This document shows, one piece after another, positions 1-5,950 of a stretch of 8,183 nucleotides of DNA. The translations under genes were made by a program, and so were the position numbers. The notes beneath the pieces are model-generated. The model searched no databases. It worked only from the letters and a program-made list of their open reading frames with translations, and was not told where the DNA came from. The stretch covers positions 1-8,183 of the forward strand of contig SLNX01000011.1 of the NCBI GenBank assembly GCA_007132825.1, in the 5' to 3' direction. The number at the start of each line of letters is the position of its first letter. Within the stretch, counting starts at the first letter, position 1. Source of the stretch: Bacteroidales bacterium (lineage in GTDB: Bacteria; Bacteroidota; Bacteroidia; Bacteroidales; UBA7960).

Positions 1-208
1 CCAGGACCTCACCACGGGCCACACCCAATGAGGTAACAACTTCTTTGCTTTTCCATTTAAGGGTTTTACTGATCTCATAAGCAAATATCTCACCAACACG
101 TTCCATATTCCGTCTGAAACGCATGCTGTCGCGCTGTATCTCGAAATCGCGCATTTCAGCAATATACTGATTTAGTAGTGAAGAACTTTTCCCTAAAATT
201 TGTATCAT
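1..208 (-). CDS. upp: Uracil phosphoribosyltransferase, N-terminal part (cut by window edge)
   Basis: This frame is open from an ATG at 206-208 to the left edge, giving 69 N-terminal residues. UPRT makes UMP from uracil and PRPP in pyrimidine salvage, in the cytoplasm. The translation starts MIQILGKSSSLLNQYIAEMR, continues with RDSMRFRRNMERVGEIFAYE at about residues 26-45, and then has EVVTSLGVARGEVL at 56-69. The spacing of the 'LLNxYIAEMRD', 'FRRNxERVGxxxAYEISK' and 'VxTxLGxA' blocks is that of the N-terminal third of Bacteroidota UPRTs. The PRPP-binding and uracil-binding motifs lie outside the window, so catalytic competence cannot be judged. No Shine-Dalgarno is seen, as is normal in this phylum. 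A good -7/-33 promoter lies upstream, so the gene probably has its own transcript separate from the FemAB-like gene behind it. The identification comes from remembered family sequence, not a search. Confidence 0.83.
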   Translation of the reverse strand, partial: MIQILGKSSSLLNQYIAEMRDFEIQRDSMRFRRNMERVGEIFAYEISKTLKWKSKEVVTSLGVARGEVL

Positions 209-239
209 CCGGTGGTGTCTTTAAATTATCTTCATAAAT

Positions 240-261
240 TAAAAAACAAGCTTGTTTTTTA
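240..261. terminator. Perfect 22-bp palindrome, possible weak bidirectional terminator
   Basis: Bases 240-261 form a perfect inverted repeat: a run of A, ACAAG, CTTGT, then a run of T, centred on AAGCTT. Read on either strand it gives a small A/T-rich hairpin ending in at least six U. It lies 35 bp past the stop of the FemAB-like gene, so it could end that operon. The stem is weak, with few G-C pairs. It also overlaps the predicted start of the upp transcript, so a 5'-UTR role is equally possible. Confidence 0.4.
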
Positions 262-266
262 TGGTC

Positions 267-296
267 CAAAATTAAGCATTTACAGACTGCAAACAA
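267..296 (-). promoter_or_regulatory. Bacteroidota-type promoter for upp
   Basis: On the minus strand there is TTG (294-296), a 19-bp spacer, then TAATTTTG (267-274). This is a full match to the TAnnTTTG -7 consensus of the Bacteroidota primary sigma factor, with a -33-like TTG at the expected distance. It sits directly after the stop codon of the preceding gene. Transcription would start near 258-262, about 50 nt ahead of the upp ATG. Confidence 0.55.
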
Positions 297-1259
297 CTAT
301 CTGATAAAAAAACGCCTGCTACGCTCTTTTAGCGCAAGTGCTCCGCTTATCAGCGGCTTGATCATAAAGGGCATGCGATTCAGCCTGATTTGTAAAAATA
401 AGCATTCTTTTGATCCAAAACTCTTATAAAAGCGCGCCAGGCCGGCATTGGTGGATCCTTCAAAGTCAAGCACCATCTCTTTCCCTGCGTTTGTGCGTAT
501 AAAATGATCAACCAAAAGGCTCATGGCTCCATTTTCCCTGGCCTCTGGCGTTGAGCCGGAAAAGAGCAATATTGCTTTTTTGTGACTTTTGAAGAATACG
601 ATACCTGCACAAAAATTGTTCGTTTCTGAATATGCAGCCAATATATCCACCATTTGCTTATGCATTCCTGAGTAAATCAAGTGCTTCAGCAATTTGTAAT
701 CCTTTTCCCTGAAAGGCACATGAATGCTTTTATCCTGTTTACGGAAAGCCTGGATGATCTCTTCCGGCCGGGCATGCGAGGTGACAAAGACACCTTTTTT
801 CTCCGCCTTTCTGATATTCCTTTTAGTGTTTTCAGAATAATTCTTTTTGATCTTTTCATAAGGCAGGATCAGATCCAGTTCATGGGTAACACCCTTTCCT
901 CCAATTGCCTGATGGCCTTGCGGCAAGCTGTTGTATATGTTCAGATTAAAGGCGGCATATTTAAAATGGGCAGGGATGGCATTGATAAACTGCTCTGTTC
1001 GCTGACTGGCCAGCCGATCGCGACTGAACACACCCATTTGTTGAATAAAAAAAGGCTGGTAAATATATCTAATGGAAAACTTTTTGCGATGGGGCAATGG
1101 CATCACAGCCTGATAGTCATCCATGACCAATGCATCCCAGGGGGAAGCACACATATCGAGATACCATGAATACGCATAGAACAGTCCGTTCACTGATTTC
1201 TCTATGCATTCATCCCATTTGGCAAAATCTATTTGATCATGAGTCAGATAGTAGATCAT
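297..1259 (-). CDS. FemAB/GNAT-like acyltransferase (320 aa)
   Basis: Likely an acyl- or aminoacyl-transferase of the FemAB/GNAT superfamily acting on cell-envelope material; the substrate is unknown. The most telling block is YSENTKRNIRKAEKKG (residues 141-156), which resembles the 'Y-S-x-N-x-R-R-x-I-R-K-A' segment between the two GNAT-like halves of FemAB-type proteins. Near the C-terminus, DFEGSTNAGLARFYKSFG (265-282) matches the 'DFEGS...FKxxFG' ending of FemAB-like acetyltransferases. No signal peptide or membrane helix is evident, so it is probably cytoplasmic. I chose the ATG at 1257-1259, preceded by an A-rich tract. A longer open frame up to 1334 exists but only extends into the upstream gene. 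The start overlaps the end of the deacetylase-like gene by 23 bp, which argues for an operon and a linked task such as modifying a surface glycan or its lipid carrier. The stop is TAG at 297-299. Confidence 0.68.
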   Translation of the reverse strand: MIYYLTHDQIDFAKWDECIEKSVNGLFYAYSWYLDMCASPWDALVMDDYQAVMPLPHRKKFSIRYIYQPFFIQQMGVFSRDRLASQRTEQFINAIPAHFKYAAFNLNIYNSLPQGHQAIGGKGVTHELDLILPYEKIKKNYSENTKRNIRKAEKKGVFVTSHARPEEIIQAFRKQDKSIHVPFREKDYKLLKHLIYSGMHKQMVDILAAYSETNNFCAGIVFFKSHKKAILLFSGSTPEARENGAMSLLVDHFIRTNAGKEMVLDFEGSTNAGLARFYKSFGSKECLFLQIRLNRMPFMIKPLISGALALKERSRRFFIR

Positions 1260-2592
1260 AATTTTTTTTGTGTTGTTTGGCAGCAGCCTGGTACATCTTC
1301 TCATACATTGCTTTCCAGCCTTTCCAAATTCCACGATCAGTCAGTGAGTCGTTGTGCCACAGGCTTACAAATGTACCACCTACCTTTACAACTTCATCCA
1401 TAAGATTATTGACAATTGGCAGCGATTGTTCCGGATTCAGTCGCAGGTATTGTCTGAAAGTGCCGTCCATTAATGTAAAAGGGATGATGATAAGTGGCGT
1501 TCGCTTTTCCGATTGCAGATCATAAAACTTAAAAGGGCTGCATATTCCAGCCCTGAAACCGGGTTGACTGGCAAAACCCATGGTGAAGTCATGGGACAAG
1601 TTTTCTTCCAGTAGCTTCTGATACGTTGCTGGCATATGCAGCTTCAAATAATGTTGCCTGCTAAGCTTAACTTCCTGGTTCAATATATTGGAAAGTCGCT
1701 CTGCTTCAACACCCGGCAAGCTCTCATCGCTGCTTGAAGCAAAACTCGGATGAATACCGGTATAGGCATAATCTCCGATCTTTTTGATCAGTGAAATCAA
1801 GGACTTGGAATAATAAGGAATGTTTTTGTCGTAATGACCATAATCGCCAAGTAAAAAAAAGTAACAAGCCTTGATCCCACTTTTTTTATAAAGGTCGATC
1901 TGGTAATCGTAAGTATCAAAAGGATCTTTACGTTTTTTCATTACAACACTTATCCGTTCACCAATTGCCTTCAGATCTCTTTGCATCAGTGACCGGATGG
2001 CACCCAGCACACTTCTAATCAACCCACGTCCTTTGTAAGCATAGGCCACATCAATGTCATAGGTTGGCAGGAAAGTGAAAGCCTTTTCCGGGAAATGCAG
2101 TCCAGCAAAACTCTTGATTAACTCTTTTTTCAGTAGGAGGGCATAATGGTTTACAACAGGTTTTTGAAGAAAGTGATTCTTAAAAGCAAAGGACTCGGAA
2201 GCTTCAAACCGTCCGAAGGCATCTGTTTTATGTGGCAAATATTCTTCGTAACGGCTTACCATGAAAAACACAGCAGCGAACAAGTCAAAACCCATTCCCT
2301 GATCCTCATTAGCCGGAAATAGCAGGGGTAAATCCCCGCTCCATCTAATTTCAGGCAAAAAATAATGCACTCCCCTTTCCTGAAGAAAGCCACAGGCCGG
2401 TATAAACACCGATTTTGCACGAATAGCACTCCTTGAGTAATTGATTAAGGGCCCATTGTGGGCCAAAAAATCCTTCTGGCTGTCGGTCAGCTTCCATTCT
2501 GCCCCCAGCAGGGTGCCAAATAACAGATCGCACACATAATCGATCCTGTTGGAAGGTTTCGGGCAATACACCAATATCATTGATCCGGGCAT
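1237..2592 (-). CDS. Polysaccharide deacetylase-like protein (NodB superfamily, 451 aa)
   Basis: Predicted carbohydrate deacetylase-type (NodB/CE4 superfamily) protein. Residues 1-170 form a Bacteroidota-specific N-terminal region including RYEEYLP (114-120) and a FGRFEASESFAFKNHFLQKP stretch (126-145). The deacetylase-like half follows: TYDIDVAY (177-184) corresponds to the catalytic/metal TFDDG motif, with D179 and D181; TGIHPSF (278-284) corresponds to the HxxxHP metal motif; GFRAGICSPF (345-354) corresponds to the RxPY-type motif; SLWHNDS (410-416) carries the late histidine. The first histidine of HxxxH appears to be Tyr277, so metal binding may differ from classical NodB. No clear signal peptide is seen. 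An alternative start at Met5 (2578-2580) gives MILVYCPKP, which fits the family N-terminus I remember and may be the true one. The downstream FemAB-like gene overlaps by 23 bp. radC lies 76 bp upstream with no good terminator between, so read-through is possible. Confidence 0.72.
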   Translation of the reverse strand: MPGSMILVYCPKPSNRIDYVCDLLFGTLLGAEWKLTDSQKDFLAHNGPLINYSRSAIRAKSVFIPACGFLQERGVHYFLPEIRWSGDLPLLFPANEDQGMGFDLFAAVFFMVSRYEEYLPHKTDAFGRFEASESFAFKNHFLQKPVVNHYALLLKKELIKSFAGLHFPEKAFTFLPTYDIDVAYAYKGRGLIRSVLGAIRSLMQRDLKAIGERISVVMKKRKDPFDTYDYQIDLYKKSGIKACYFFLLGDYGHYDKNIPYYSKSLISLIKKIGDYAYTGIHPSFASSSDESLPGVEAERLSNILNQEVKLSRQHYLKLHMPATYQKLLEENLSHDFTMGFASQPGFRAGICSPFKFYDLQSEKRTPLIIIPFTLMDGTFRQYLRLNPEQSLPIVNNLMDEVVKVGGTFVSLWHNDSLTDRGIWKGWKAMYEKMYQAAAKQHKKNYDLLSDS

Positions 2593-2668
2593 TGGTAAGA
2601 AAATGTAAAGGTAATGGTATTTTTCTTTAAACGAAAACCGGTATTTTACATTGCTATATTCACCTGTT

Positions 2669-3376
2669 TCACATCAGGCCATTGTCTGCAAAGCTGAAGT
2701 ACCTGTCACTTGTAATGATCAGATGGTCTAGAACGGGCATATCCAGTGCAATACCGGATTCTTTACATTTTTTTGTAACTCTTACATCACTTTTGCTTGG
2801 CTGGATCTGGCCACTTGGATGATTGTGGCATAGTATGATCGCAGCGGCATTGTTTTCAAGTGCCAGCCTGAATATTTTTTTGGGGTCTGCTACGGTGCCA
2901 CCCACGCTACCTTCACTAACGGATATTGTTTTATGGATTCTGTTATTTCGTGTAAGGGTAATGATCCAAAACTCTTCATGCGGAAGGTCACCGATCAGTG
3001 GTTGCATCACCTCAAATGCATCCTTGCTGCTTACAATCACATTTCTCTTTATCGCTTCTGCCAGGCGCCTGCGTCGTCCCAGCTCCATAACGGCATTGAT
3101 TTTTATAGCCTTGGCCTCGCCGATCCCCCTGAACTTTATCAAGTCATGAATTCGAAGTCTGCCAAGTTCAGAGAGGTTATTGGATGCTTTATGAAGGATA
3201 AGCCGCGATAATTCCACAGCTGTAAGGTCTTTTGTGCCAGATCCGATGATGATGGCAAGCAATTCGGCATCTGACAATGCTTTGCTGCTTTTGGCAAGCA
3301 TTTTCTCCCTGGGCCTGTCGTCTTCCGCCCAGCTTTTAATCCCTTTATGGAAAGATTGGGGATATGAAGCACTCAT
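2669..3376 (-). CDS. radC: RadC family protein (JAMM/MPN+ domain)
   Basis: Full-length RadC-like protein of 235 residues, the usual size. The N-terminal UPF0758 region includes the IKSWAEDDRPREK block (13-25) and SDAELLAIIIGSGT (35-48), followed by a helix-hairpin-helix-like FRGIGEAKAIKI (82-93). The C-terminal JAMM metal-binding domain shows E134/E135 after LPH, then HNHPSG (184-189) and SKSD ending in D197. This gives H184-x-H186-x10-D197, the complete JAMM zinc ligand set. RadC was once tied to DNA repair, but its true role is unsettled. A metal-dependent hydrolase activity is inferred from the intact motif and is not demonstrated. The ATG at 3374-3376 leads straight into the conserved N-terminus. 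It lies 91 bp beyond the 3' end of the nearer tRNA-Glu and is insulated from it by the terminator at 3431-3464. I found no convincing promoter box in that short gap. Confidence 0.93.
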   Translation of the reverse strand: MSASYPQSFHKGIKSWAEDDRPREKMLAKSSKALSDAELLAIIIGSGTKDLTAVELSRLILHKASNNLSELGRLRIHDLIKFRGIGEAKAIKINAVMELGRRRRLAEAIKRNVIVSSKDAFEVMQPLIGDLPHEEFWIITLTRNNRIHKTISVSEGSVGGTVADPKKIFRLALENNAAAIILCHNHPSGQIQPSKSDVRVTKKCKESGIALDMPVLDHLIITSDRYFSFADNGLM

Positions 3377-3430
3377 TGATTTTTGTTTGAAATTTCACGC
3401 AATTTAAAACATTTTTTTGCATTTTCAAAC

Positions 3431-3464
3431 AAAAAAAAGACCTCTTTTTGCAAAAGGTCTTTTT
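3431..3464 (-). terminator. Intrinsic terminator of the tRNA-Glu/rpsT unit
   Basis: The left arm 3434-3443 pairs perfectly with 3455-3464 (10 bp, core AGACCT/AGGTCT) around an 11-nt loop. On the minus strand the stem is followed by an unbroken U run (complement of 3431-3438). It begins three bases past the tRNA-Glu 3' end, so it terminates the tRNA-rpsT-tRNA transcript. The opposite flank is also T-rich, so it may work in both directions. Confidence 0.85.
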
Positions 3465-3466
3465 CG

Positions 3467-3538
3467 CAGCCCGTAGGGGAATCGAACCCCTGTTACCAGG
3501 ATGAAAACCTGGCGTCCTAACCCCTAGACGAACGGGCC
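3467..3538 (-). tRNA. tRNA-Glu (anticodon UUC), copy 1
   Basis: A 72-nt cloverleaf folds cleanly on the minus strand. The acceptor stem is GGCCCGU/ACGGGCU, with a G-U first pair. The D arm is GUCU...GGAC. The anticodon stem is CCAGG/CCUGG, with loop UUUUCAU giving anticodon UUC, which reads GAA/GAG glutamate codons. The T arm is AGGGG-UUCGAUU-CCCCU and the discriminator is G. CCA is not encoded, so it must be added by nucleotidyltransferase. The gene is identical to the copy at 3847-3918. It starts 16 nt after the rpsT stop and ends just before the terminator, so it is most likely the last part of a shared transcript. Confidence 0.96.
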
Positions 3539-3554
3539 TTAAATGTATGTATTA

Positions 3555-3806
3555 CTAAAGTTTATTAACGTGCTTTGTCATCTTTGATTTCAGGTTGGCC
3601 GCCTTATTCTTATGAATCACATTTCTTTTTGCCAGCCGGTCGATCAAAGAGATGACACGGGGGAGGCTCTTTTCTGCTTCCTCTTTGCTTTGTGTCTTTC
3701 TTAACTGTTTGATCGCAGTACGCGTTGATTTGGCATAATAGCGGTTCCTAAGTCTTTTTGCATTATTGGAACGAATCCTTTTCTTTGCCGATTTGTGGTT
3801 TGCCAT
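3555..3806 (-). CDS. rpsT: 30S ribosomal protein S20
   Basis: Complete 83-residue S20, a primary-binding protein that contacts 16S rRNA in the small subunit. Diagnostic features are the MANHKSAKKRIR start, the very basic helix with RNRYYAKSTRTAIK (21-34), SLIDRLAKRNVIHKNKAAN (53-71) with the conserved 'GxxHKNxAxRxKS'-like ending, and KSKMTKHVNKL at the C-terminus. Size and lysine/arginine richness fit the family, which is often 80-90 residues. The ATG at 3804-3806 is the only sensible start; the leader has no Shine-Dalgarno. It lies 40 nt after one tRNA-Glu and 16 nt before an identical one, all on the same strand. Expression is therefore probably from the promoter ahead of the first tRNA, with RNase P and 3'-processing freeing the mRNA. 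No separate strong promoter is visible in the 40-nt gap. Confidence 0.97.
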   Translation of the reverse strand: MANHKSAKKRIRSNNAKRLRNRYYAKSTRTAIKQLRKTQSKEEAEKSLPRVISLIDRLAKRNVIHKNKAANLKSKMTKHVNKL

Positions 3807-3846
3807 GATCGCTTAAAGTAAAATTTAGTAACTTTCAATGTTTTTG

Positions 3847-3918
3847 CAGCCCGTAGGGGAATCGAACCCCTGTTACCAGGATGAAAACCTGGCGTCCTAA
3901 CCCCTAGACGAACGGGCC
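3847..3918 (-). tRNA. tRNA-Glu (anticodon UUC), copy 2
   Basis: Identical in all 72 positions to the copy at 3467-3538. It has the same acceptor stem, UUC anticodon in loop UUUUCAU, T arm and discriminator G, and no encoded CCA. It is the promoter-proximal gene of the tRNA-rpsT-tRNA unit, starting about 23 nt after the predicted transcription start. There is no terminator between its 3' end and rpsT, which begins 40 nt later. Confidence 0.96.
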
Positions 3919-3948
3919 ATTGTGTTTCAGAAATTCGAAAAACGAGTG

Positions 3949-3979
3949 CAAAGATAAAACTATTTTGTAAAACCGCAAA
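3949..3979 (-). promoter_or_regulatory. Promoter of the tRNA-Glu/rpsT unit
   Basis: On the minus strand there is TTTG (3976-3979), exactly 19 bp of spacer, and TATCTTTG (3949-3956). This is a full match to the Bacteroidota TTTG / TAnnTTTG promoter at its ideal spacing. Predicted initiation is near 3940-3944, leaving a short leader before the first tRNA at 3918. It is the best promoter match in the window, as expected for highly expressed stable RNA and ribosomal protein genes. Confidence 0.75.
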
Positions 3980-4076
3980 TTCTATCTTCAAAAATAATTG
4001 TATTGATGACCGGGAAAAATATTTAAATAATCCTAAAAAATGCAACCGGTTTAAGTATTTTTTCCCCTGCAAATGT

Positions 4077-4103
4077 TATTGTACAATAGTTTTTATATAT
4101 TTG
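4077..4103 (+). promoter_or_regulatory. Promoter of the OmpA-TPR lipoprotein gene, with overlapping palindrome
   Basis: TATATTTG at 4096-4103 fully matches the TAnnTTTG -7 consensus, giving a start near 4110 and a 5' UTR of about 65 nt. No well-spaced TTTG -33 element is present. The place is taken by a perfect 12-bp palindrome, TATTGTACAATA, at 4077-4088. That could be an operator or chance in A/T-rich DNA. Confidence 0.5.
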
Positions 4104-4175
4104 TACTTATTTTTATCTGATGAAATTTACTAATCCAAAAAGTACCAATAATTAACCAATACAAAAAACTTACGT

Positions 4176-5897
4176 ATGAAAAACATTAACTTTAAACTGT
4201 TAGCCATTGTGCTAATTTCAGCCGGGTTATTTGCCAGCTGCGGCTTAAACAGAATGGTGAATAACTATGATGAGGGGATCAGGTATACCCCGGAGACAAA
4301 CCCTTTGGAAAACCATGGCGGTCAGGTGGCAGCTAACGTTCAGGGCGCAGTCGATGAGGGTTATTTCCATCGCAAAGCAGTTGTTGAGATCACACCGGTT
4401 TTGAAATACGAAGGAAACGAAAAAGAGCTCAGTACGATTGTTTTGCGGGGCAGCAACACAACCACTGCAGGCAATATGATCAGCCGTGATCAGCGGGGTT
4501 CTTTCAGTTTGAACAATGTAATCTCCTTTGAGCCGGAAATGCTCGCCTCTGAGCTTTACATTCGCGCAAAACTTTATCGCGAAGGGCGTGAAGAGAGGGC
4601 AACCATCCTTCCGGAAAGAAAAGTTGCTGACGGCATCATCAACACGTCACAGTTTACCAAGAACGACTATCTCGTTTCGATTGCACCACATGGCTATGAA
4701 AAAGAAGTTATTATCTCAAAAACAGCCAACGTTTATTTTGCCTACATGCGCCATAACCTTAATTGGAGGCTGGATCTTAACCGAAGCGATGAAGCACGTG
4801 CCAGGATAAGCGAACTCACCGAGTTTATTGAAAGAGGCTGGGAGCTTAAAGCTGTCGATGTAAACGCCTGGGCATCACCGGAGGGTGAAGTTGCCTTTAA
4901 CCTGGAGCTTTCTGAAAATCGCGCAGAAACTGGTGAAAGATACATCAAGAACCTTTTCAATCAGAAGGATGTTGAAATGCCTGAGCTCAGGGTTTCAGCC
5001 AAGGGTGAAGACTTTGACGGCTTCATGACAAAGCTGAATGCCTCAGACCTTCCAGACAAGCAAGCCATTGCCAACGTGATCAATTCGCAGATCGCACCGG
5101 CAGAAAGGGAAAGAAGGATCAAAGACATGACACTGATCTATGCCGAAATTGAAAAGATCCTTGAACCCCTCCGTCGTGCAGAAATTACGGTGCATGCTTT
5201 TGAGCCCAAAAAAACTGATGAAGAAATAGCAAATCTGGCTGTCAACAATCCTGCAGAGCTTGACCAGGATGAATTGCTTTTTGCCGGCACTTTAACTGAT
5301 GACAAACAAACACAGCTGGCCATTTATCGCGCGGCAACAGAACTTTTCCCGAACAGTTATGAAGGCTTCAACAATGCCGCTGCAGTGCTTCTGGAAATGA
5401 ATGAAGTGGAACAAGCCGCATCTTATCTCGAAAGAGCAAATCAGCTTGCTCCGGGCAACGGTCATGTACAGAACAACCTTGGTGTTGTAGCTGCATGGCA
5501 GTATGATGACGAGAGCGCGAAATCATTGTTCCAGTCTGCAAGGGCTCAAGGGATCGACGTAAATTACAATATGGGTGTGTTGCAGATCAGAAGTGGCGAG
5601 TACACTGAGGCCCTCCGGTCATTCTCCGGCGTTACCTGCCGTTACAATCTGGCACTTGCCCAGCTCATGTCAGGAAACCAGAGTGCTGCGATCAACACCC
5701 TGAACTGCGCCCCCGAATGTGGGCAGGTTGCTTACCTGAAAGCGGTAATTGCAGCCAGAAACAACGATGTAACCGCATTGTACAACAATCTGAGAAATGC
5801 CATAGGATTCAATGCCAACCTGAAAAATATGGCAGCAAAAGATCGTGAGTTCATTCAGTTCTTTGGACAAAGTGAATTCCAGGATATAGTTAGATAA
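4176..5897 (+). CDS. Lipoprotein with OmpA-like domain and C-terminal TPR-type repeats (573 aa)
   Basis: Probable envelope lipoprotein. Residues 1-22 are a type II signal peptide: basic start, hydrophobic stretch LLAIVLISAGLFAS, then lipobox Cys22. Residues about 55-185 look like a beta-rich domain (VVEITPVLKYEG, ELYIRAKLYREG). Residues about 195-345 hold an OmpA-like core, with AWASPEGEVAFNLELSENRA (231-250) aligning to the GHTDxxGxxxxNxxLSxxRA signature. The Arg (R249), Asn and LS are kept, but the peptidoglycan-binding Asp is Ser234. A large insert (about 275-330) interrupts the fold before the last strand, AEITVHAF (335-342). Residues about 380-545 form helical TPR-like repeats, clearest at 392-425 and 427-460. 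Three cysteines (488, 511, 515) cluster near the end. It is monocistronic, with its own promoter and terminator. A scaffold role at the outer membrane or periplasm is inferred; the exact function is unknown. Confidence 0.75.
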   Translation: MKNINFKLLAIVLISAGLFASCGLNRMVNNYDEGIRYTPETNPLENHGGQVAANVQGAVDEGYFHRKAVVEITPVLKYEGNEKELSTIVLRGSNTTTAGNMISRDQRGSFSLNNVISFEPEMLASELYIRAKLYREGREERATILPERKVADGIINTSQFTKNDYLVSIAPHGYEKEVIISKTANVYFAYMRHNLNWRLDLNRSDEARARISELTEFIERGWELKAVDVNAWASPEGEVAFNLELSENRAETGERYIKNLFNQKDVEMPELRVSAKGEDFDGFMTKLNASDLPDKQAIANVINSQIAPAERERRIKDMTLIYAEIEKILEPLRRAEITVHAFEPKKTDEEIANLAVNNPAELDQDELLFAGTLTDDKQTQLAIYRAATELFPNSYEGFNNAAAVLLEMNEVEQAASYLERANQLAPGNGHVQNNLGVVAAWQYDDESAKSLFQSARAQGIDVNYNMGVLQIRSGEYTEALRSFSGVTCRYNLALAQLMSGNQSAAINTLNCAPECGQVAYLKAVIAARNNDVTALYNNLRNAIGFNANLKNMAAKDREFIQFFGQSEFQDIVR

Positions 5898-5916
5898 ATC
5901 TAACGCTCCGAACAAT

Positions 5917-5949
5917 AAAAAAGCCCGCTGCTTTGCAGTGGGCTTTTTT
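5917..5949. terminator. Bidirectional intrinsic terminator between convergent genes
   Basis: A strong hairpin, GCCCGCTGC (5923-5931), loop TTT, GCAGTGGGC (5935-5943), is flanked by six A on the left and six T on the right. It gives a stem-plus-U-tract terminator on both strands. It serves the OmpA-TPR lipoprotein gene (stop at 5897) and the convergent deoxynucleoside kinase gene, whose stop codon is only one base away. Confidence 0.93.
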
Positions 5950-5950
5950 G

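Noticed and set aside
681..1169. Plus-strand open frame of 162 codons
   Set aside because: It is antisense to the FemAB-like gene, shows no recognisable motif, and has no promoter box. It is a shadow of the real gene.
1260..1334. N-terminal extension of the FemAB-like gene to an ATG at 1334 (25 extra residues)
   Set aside because: It lies wholly inside the deacetylase-like gene in another frame, has basic, low-information sequence unlike the family, and the ATG at 1259 is preceded by an A-rich tract.
2593..2668. Possible terminator in the radC to deacetylase gap, around AAAACCGGTATTTT
   Set aside because: The palindrome has no room for a loop and no U tract follows it, so it is not a credible terminator.
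2823..3211. Two plus-strand open frames of about 100 codons
   Set aside because: They are antisense to radC, which has intact JAMM motifs in its own frame.
3466..3918. The two identical tRNA sequences as attachment sites of an integrated element
   Set aside because: Both copies are complete functional tRNAs and the DNA between them holds only rpsT, with no integrase or foreign cargo.
3701..4072. Minus-strand open frame of 123 codons upstream of rpsT
   Set aside because: It runs through the tRNA-Glu gene and its promoter and into rpsT in a wrong frame. The central part is simply the translated tRNA.
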